Source: Reyranella humidisoli
GTDB taxonomy: Bacteria; Pseudomonadota; Alphaproteobacteria; Reyranellales; Reyranellaceae
Direction: 5' to 3'
Assembly (NCBI RefSeq): GCF_019039055.1
Contig: NZ_JAHOPB010000001.1
Span: 3,694,001 to 3,758,000 of the forward strand
Length of the DNA: 64,000 nt
How positions within the stretch are numbered: position 1 is the stretch's first letter; every line of letters starts with the position of its first letter. Position numbers and translations under genes: made by a program. The notes below the pieces were generated by a model. The model saw nothing but the letters and a program-made list of their open reading frames with translations. It did not search any database and was not told the DNA's origin. Positions 60,286 to 64,000 of this stretch are shown here, in pieces.

Positions 60286-61359
60286 ATGAACTGGCAGGAC
60301 CGCCGCCTTCTCGATCTTTTCGGCATCGAGCATCCCATCCTCCAGGCGCCAATGGCCGGCGTGACCTCGCCACAGATGGCTGTCGCGGCCTCCGAGGCCG
60401 GTGCGCTGGGCTCGATTGCGGGCGCGATGCTGACGCTGGATGGCCTGCGGCAGGAATTCCAGATGGTGAAGCAGGGCACGGCCAAGCCCTTCAACGTGAA
60501 TTTCTTCGTGCACAAGCCGCCGACGGTCGATGCCGCGCGCGACGCGGCGTGGCGCAGGAAGCTCGCGGGATACTACGAGGAGTTGGGCGTGGCACCGGGC
60601 ACCAAGGGACCGTCGCGCGCCGCCTTCGATGCCGCCGCCTGTGACCTGGTGCTGGAATTCATGCCCAAGGTGGCGAGCTTCCATTTCGGCCTGCCTGGGA
60701 AGACGCTGATGCAGCGCCTCAAGGCCGCCGGCATCGTCGTCATCGCTTCGGCGACGACGGCCGAGGAAGCAAGATGGCTCGAAGGCGAGGGCACCGATGC
60801 CGTCATCGCCCAGGGCGCCGAGGCGGGCGGCCATCGCGGCATGTTCCTCGACGACGATATCGCACGTCAGGCGGGCACGATGGCACTGGTGCCCCAGGTT
60901 GTCGACGCAGTGAAGGTTCCGGTGATCGCGGCTGGGGGCATCGGCGATGGCCGTGGCATCGCGGCGGCGCTGGCGCTGGGCGCGGCAGGCGCACAGATCG
61001 GGACGGCTTTCATGCTGTCGCCGGAAGCTCGAACGGGCGCGCTGCATCGCGCAGCGCTGAAGAAGGCGGGCGACAACAGCACGGTTCTCACCAACGTCTT
61101 CACCGGCCGGCCTGCGCGCGGCATCGTGAATCGGATCGTCCGCGAGGTGGGACCAATGAGCCTGGAGGCGCCGGCCTTTCCGCTGACGGCCGAGGCCACC
61201 CAGCCGCTGCGGGGGCCGGCCGAGTCCACAGGCTCGACCGACTTCACGCCGCTGTGGAGCGGGCAGGCGCCGACCTTGGCGCGCGAGATGCCGGCGGGCG
61301 AGCTGGTGAAGTCGATGGTGCGCGAAACCGAGGCCGTCCTCAGCCGCGTCCGCGGCTGA
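60286..61359 (+). CDS. Nitronate monooxygenase / NPD-family flavoprotein
   Basis: A 357-residue FMN-dependent TIM-barrel enzyme from ATG 60286 (AGGAGAACAGCC upstream). Motifs: HPILQAPMAGVTSPQMAVAA, QGAEAGGHRG (FMN phosphate region with catalytic His), VIAAGGIGDGRGIAAALALG and GAQIGTAFMLSPEA. Oxidises alkyl nitronates such as propionate-3-nitronate to aldehydes and nitrite. The divergent LysR gene is its probable regulator. Confidence 0.9.
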   Translation: MNWQDRRLLDLFGIEHPILQAPMAGVTSPQMAVAASEAGALGSIAGAMLTLDGLRQEFQMVKQGTAKPFNVNFFVHKPPTVDAARDAAWRRKLAGYYEELGVAPGTKGPSRAAFDAAACDLVLEFMPKVASFHFGLPGKTLMQRLKAAGIVVIASATTAEEARWLEGEGTDAVIAQGAEAGGHRGMFLDDDIARQAGTMALVPQVVDAVKVPVIAAGGIGDGRGIAAALALGAAGAQIGTAFMLSPEARTGALHRAALKKAGDNSTVLTNVFTGRPARGIVNRIVREVGPMSLEAPAFPLTAEATQPLRGPAESTGSTDFTPLWSGQAPTLAREMPAGELVKSMVRETEAVLSRVRG

Positions 61360-61598
61360 CCAGCCGCAACGCAGGGCTGCAGACGGCAAGGGCGGCCTGC
61401 CGCACGCGTGGTCGTCCGTCGAGATCAGGAGCGCCTTGATGGATCTCTCTTCGCGAGCGACGCGGCTCGTCCGAAGTGACGGTGCTTCGCGAAGACGAGA
61501 GCGTGAGGTCGATATCCATTCATAAACCGCATCGTTCGTTGTGTTGCTCTGCATCGCCCAACAGAACATATTTCCGCTGATAAACAGGAGGGCGGACT
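61360..61598. other. 239-base gap before the sulfatase gene
   Basis: No gene or clear regulatory motif was recognised. Local AT-rich patch at 61540-61580 (ACAGAACATATTTCCGCTGATAA in parts) may contain the sulfatase promoter; the ribosome binding site is AGGAGGGCGGA near 61590. Confidence 0.4.
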
Positions 61599-63203
61599 AT
61601 GGCAAAAAACTCGATCAGGCGGCTGTTGTCGGCGGCGGCGCTCCTCGTCGGCATCTCGGGCGGGGTGGTCCCGACACAGGCCCAGACCCCGGCCAAGCCC
61701 AACATCTTGGTCATCTTCGGTGACGACATCGGCTACTGGAACATCAGCGCCTATAACCGCGGCATGATGGGCTACCGCACGCCCAGCATCGACCGCATCG
61801 CCCGCGAAGGCGCGATCTTCACCGACTATTACGGCCAGCAATCCTGCACGGCGGGGCGCGCGGCCTTCATCACCGGCCAGTCGCCGATCCGGACCGGCCT
61901 GCTCAAGGTCGGCCTCCCCGGCGCTCCCGAGGGACTGTCGGAGAAGGATCCGACCATCGCCGACCTGCTGAAGCCGCAGGGCTACGTGACCGGGCAGTTC
62001 GGCAAGAACCATCTGGGCGACCGCAACGACTTTCTGCCGACCGTGCATGGCTTCGACGAGTTCTTCGGCAACCTCTACCACCTCAATGCCGAGGAGGAGC
62101 CCGAGAACATCGACTATCCCAAGGATCCGACCTTCAAGGCCAAGTACGGCCCGCGCGGCGTGCTGAAGTGCGTTGCCACGGCGACGGAAACCCCGGGCGA
62201 GGACCCGCGCTTCGGCAAGTGGGGCAAGCAGAAGTGCGAGGACACCGGTCCGCTCACAAAGAAGCGCATGGAGACGGTGGACGAGGAATTCGTTGCGGCG
62301 TCGCTCGACTTCATCGACCGCGCGAATCGCGACAAGAAGCCGTTCTTCGCCTGGGTCAATTCCTCGCGCATGCACATCTGGACGCACCTCAAGCCTTCGT
62401 CCGAGGGCAAGACCGGTCTCGGCGTCGTCGCCGACGGGATGGTCGAGCATGACGGGCAGGTCGGCCAACTCCTGAAGAAGCTCGACGACCTCAAGATCGC
62501 CGACAATACGATCGTGATCTACACGACCGACAACGGCGCCGAGGTCATGAGCTGGCCCGATGGCGGCACCACTCCGTTCCGCGGCGAGAAGAACACCAAC
62601 TGGGAGGGCGGCTATCGCGTGCCCGCCATGGTGCGCTGGCCGGGCCTGGTAAAGCCCGGCACCGAGATCAACGAGGTCTTCTCGGCTGAGGACTGGCTGC
62701 AGACCCTGTTGGCCGCGGCTGGCGAGACGGATCTTGCGGCCAAGCTGAAGCAGGGCGCCACCTTCGGAGCCAAGAGCTTCAAGGTCCATCTCGACGGCTA
62801 CGACCAGCGCGAGCTGCTGAAGAACGGCACCGGCAGCGCGCGAAAGGAGTTCTTCTACTGGACAGACGACGGCGGACTGGCGGGCCTCCGCTACGACAAG
62901 TGGAAGCTGGCCTTCATGGAGCAGCGCAAGCACGGGTTCGACGTCTGGCAGGATCCGATGGTGACCCTGCGCGTGCCGAAGCTGTTCGACCTCAGGGCCG
63001 ATCCGTTCGAGCGCGCCGACCACGAGGGGATGGGCTACGGTCGCTGGCGCATCGATCGCATCTTCCTGCTGGTGCCGGCGCAGGTGTACGTGAACAATTT
63101 CATCAAGACGCTGGTTGAGTTCCCGCCGCGCCAGAAGCCCGGCTCGTTCAACCTCGAGGGCGTGCTTAACAAACTCACCGCTCCCCCGCAGGGCGCGAAC
63201 TAG
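61599..63203 (+). CDS. Arylsulfatase-type sulfatase, exported
   Basis: A 534-residue sulfatase. Signal peptide to about residue 28 (ALLVGISGGVVPTQAQ). Metal ligands in IFGDDIGYWN (Asp42, Asp43); the formylglycine motif QSCTAGRAAFITG with Cys83 in the C-x-A-x-R context that requires conversion by a formylglycine-generating enzyme; later TTDNGAEVMSWPDGG supplies Asp and Asn. It hydrolyses sulfate esters in the periplasm for sulfur scavenging. The next gene encodes the maturase. Confidence 0.92.
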   Translation: MAKNSIRRLLSAAALLVGISGGVVPTQAQTPAKPNILVIFGDDIGYWNISAYNRGMMGYRTPSIDRIAREGAIFTDYYGQQSCTAGRAAFITGQSPIRTGLLKVGLPGAPEGLSEKDPTIADLLKPQGYVTGQFGKNHLGDRNDFLPTVHGFDEFFGNLYHLNAEEEPENIDYPKDPTFKAKYGPRGVLKCVATATETPGEDPRFGKWGKQKCEDTGPLTKKRMETVDEEFVAASLDFIDRANRDKKPFFAWVNSSRMHIWTHLKPSSEGKTGLGVVADGMVEHDGQVGQLLKKLDDLKIADNTIVIYTTDNGAEVMSWPDGGTTPFRGEKNTNWEGGYRVPAMVRWPGLVKPGTEINEVFSAEDWLQTLLAAAGETDLAAKLKQGATFGAKSFKVHLDGYDQRELLKNGTGSARKEFFYWTDDGGLAGLRYDKWKLAFMEQRKHGFDVWQDPMVTLRVPKLFDLRADPFERADHEGMGYGRWRIDRIFLLVPAQVYVNNFIKTLVEFPPRQKPGSFNLEGVLNKLTAPPQGAN

Positions 63204-63237
63204 GAAGGCCGTCGCCCGGCCATTCGCCATCCGACCT

Positions 63238-63263
63238 CCCTGCCGCCTCGCGTGGCGGCAGGG
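63238..63263 (+). terminator. Strong hairpin between sulfatase and maturase genes
   Basis: CCCTGCCGCC (63238-63247), loop TCGCGT, GGCGGCAGGG (63254-63263): a perfect ten-base GC stem. No T run follows, so it probably attenuates or stabilises the mRNA rather than ending it. Confidence 0.5.
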
Positions 63264-63289
63264 CCGAGAGGCGTGTAGGACTGAGCGCC

Positions 63290-64000
63290 ATGAGCCACGT
63301 TACCGGAGCCGCCACATCGCACCCCGGGATGGTCCGCATTCCCGGCGGCACGTTCCGCATGGGCTCAGACCATCACTATGTCGAGGAGAAGCCGGTTCAC
63401 ACCGTAACGGTGTCCGGTTTCTGGATGGACGAGACGCCTGTCACGAACGCGCAGTTCCGCGGGTTCATCGAGGCGACCGGCCACGTCACCTGGGCCGAGA
63501 TCGACCCCGACCCGAAGGACTATCCCGGCGCACGTCCCGGGATGCTGAAGGCCGGCGGCCTCGTATTCACCCCGCCGTCGAAGCCCGTCGATCTCGTCGA
63601 CTGGAGCCAGTGGTGGCGCTTCACCTTCGGGGCGACGTGGCGGCGGCCCTACGGCAAGGGCAGCCATATCGGCGGGCTCGACGAGCATCCGGTCGTGCAG
63701 ATCGCCTATCGCGATGCCGAGGCCTATGCGAAGTGGGCCGGCAAGGAACTGCCGACGGAAGCCGAATGGGAGTTCGCCGCGCGCGGCGGGCTCGACGGCG
63801 CGGAGTTCGCCTGGGGTGACGAACTCACTCCCGGCGGCAAGCACATGGCCAACACCTGGCAGGGCGCTTTTCCACACGAGAACACCCGCGCCGACGGCTT
63901 CGCGCGCACCTCGCCCGTGAAGGCCTATCCGGCGAACGGTTACGGCCTGTACGACATGATCGGCAACGTCTGGGAATGGACGACCGACTGGTATGCTGCC
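63290..64000 (+). CDS. Formylglycine-generating enzyme (SUMF1/FGE family), runs off the window
   Basis: An open frame of 237 codons from ATG 63290 with no stop before the window end. MVRIPGGTFRMGSDHHYVEE, VSGFWMDETPVTNAQFRGFI, HPVVQIAYRDAEAYAKWAGK, LPTEAEWEFAARGG and YGLYDMIGNVWEWTTDWY are the core of the FGE-sulfatase domain. The copper-binding Cys pair lies in the missing C-terminal part. The enzyme oxidises the sulfatase Cys to formylglycine; no signal peptide, so it acts before export. Gene order after the sulfatase strongly supports this role. Confidence 0.9.
   Translation, partial: MSHVTGAATSHPGMVRIPGGTFRMGSDHHYVEEKPVHTVTVSGFWMDETPVTNAQFRGFIEATGHVTWAEIDPDPKDYPGARPGMLKAGGLVFTPPSKPVDLVDWSQWWRFTFGATWRRPYGKGSHIGGLDEHPVVQIAYRDAEAYAKWAGKELPTEAEWEFAARGGLDGAEFAWGDELTPGGKHMANTWQGAFPHENTRADGFARTSPVKAYPANGYGLYDMIGNVWEWTTDWYAA

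Overview
The window is a GC-rich stretch of a bacterial chromosome. Gene content (Bug-type binding proteins, DUF2076, acetylornithine deacetylase, several GMC oxidoreductases, a single-curved autotransporter family, an alphaproteobacterial-style cobalamin riboswitch) points to an alphaproteobacterium, perhaps a Reyranella/Rhodospirillales- or Bradyrhizobium-like soil organism. The genus is inference; no rRNA or universal marker gene is present.

Layout. (1) 1-10 kb: housekeeping and stress genes, namely two GST-family proteins, a COG0523 metal-chaperone GTPase with a possible Zur-like box, a Tat-exported cyclase-family protein, a fatty-acyl-AMP ligase (FAAL) preceded by a clear cobalamin riboswitch, a serine hydrolase, Dps and an ArgE-type deacetylase. 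A REPIN-like doublet and a tRNA-Ser(GCU) end this part. (2) 10-32 kb: a mosaic region bounded by the tRNA-Ser 3' end and an imperfect second copy of that 3' end and its flank at 32.03 kb. It looks like an old genomic island without a visible integrase. It carries a Ser/Thr kinase with a peptidoglycan-binding domain, a putative sigma-54-controlled PhnD-like binding protein plus hybrid histidine kinase, a lasso-peptide-type RiPP cluster, a transposase with a nonsense codon, a phosphite dehydrogenase (ptxD-like), an aldehyde dehydrogenase, an autotransporter, and a graveyard of gene fragments. (3) 32-64 kb: ordinary accessory metabolism: cupin, FKBP, SDR, acyl-CoA dehydrogenase, GMC dehydrogenase with small subunit, flavin monooxygenase, MHS transporter, a four-gene minus-strand catabolic operon (GMC, NHL-repeat protein, 2-hydroxyacid dehydrogenase, Bug protein), SnoaL-like plus N-acyl-D-amino-acid deacylase, a three-gene surface-glycan operon, a MetE-type protein, a phospholipase D-like protein, a LysR/VOC/amidase unit divergent from a nitronate monooxygenase, and a sulfatase followed by its formylglycine-generating enzyme, which runs off the end.

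The centrepiece is 15.9-23.4 kb. An A-T-TE single-module NRPS-like enzyme, an HPr-kinase-like N-terminal protein with no P-loop, a lasso cyclase (asparagine-synthetase fold without the glutaminase Cys), a PqqD-type leader-binding protein (B1), a 59-residue precursor with the leader motif Y-x2-P-x-L-x3-G and a predicted Gly1-Asp7 core, and an NTP_transf_5 nucleotidyltransferase lie on one strand with short gaps. No B2 leader peptidase, exporter or isopeptidase gene is visible, and the A-T-TE partner is unusual for a lasso cluster. This is the best candidate for an undescribed system here.
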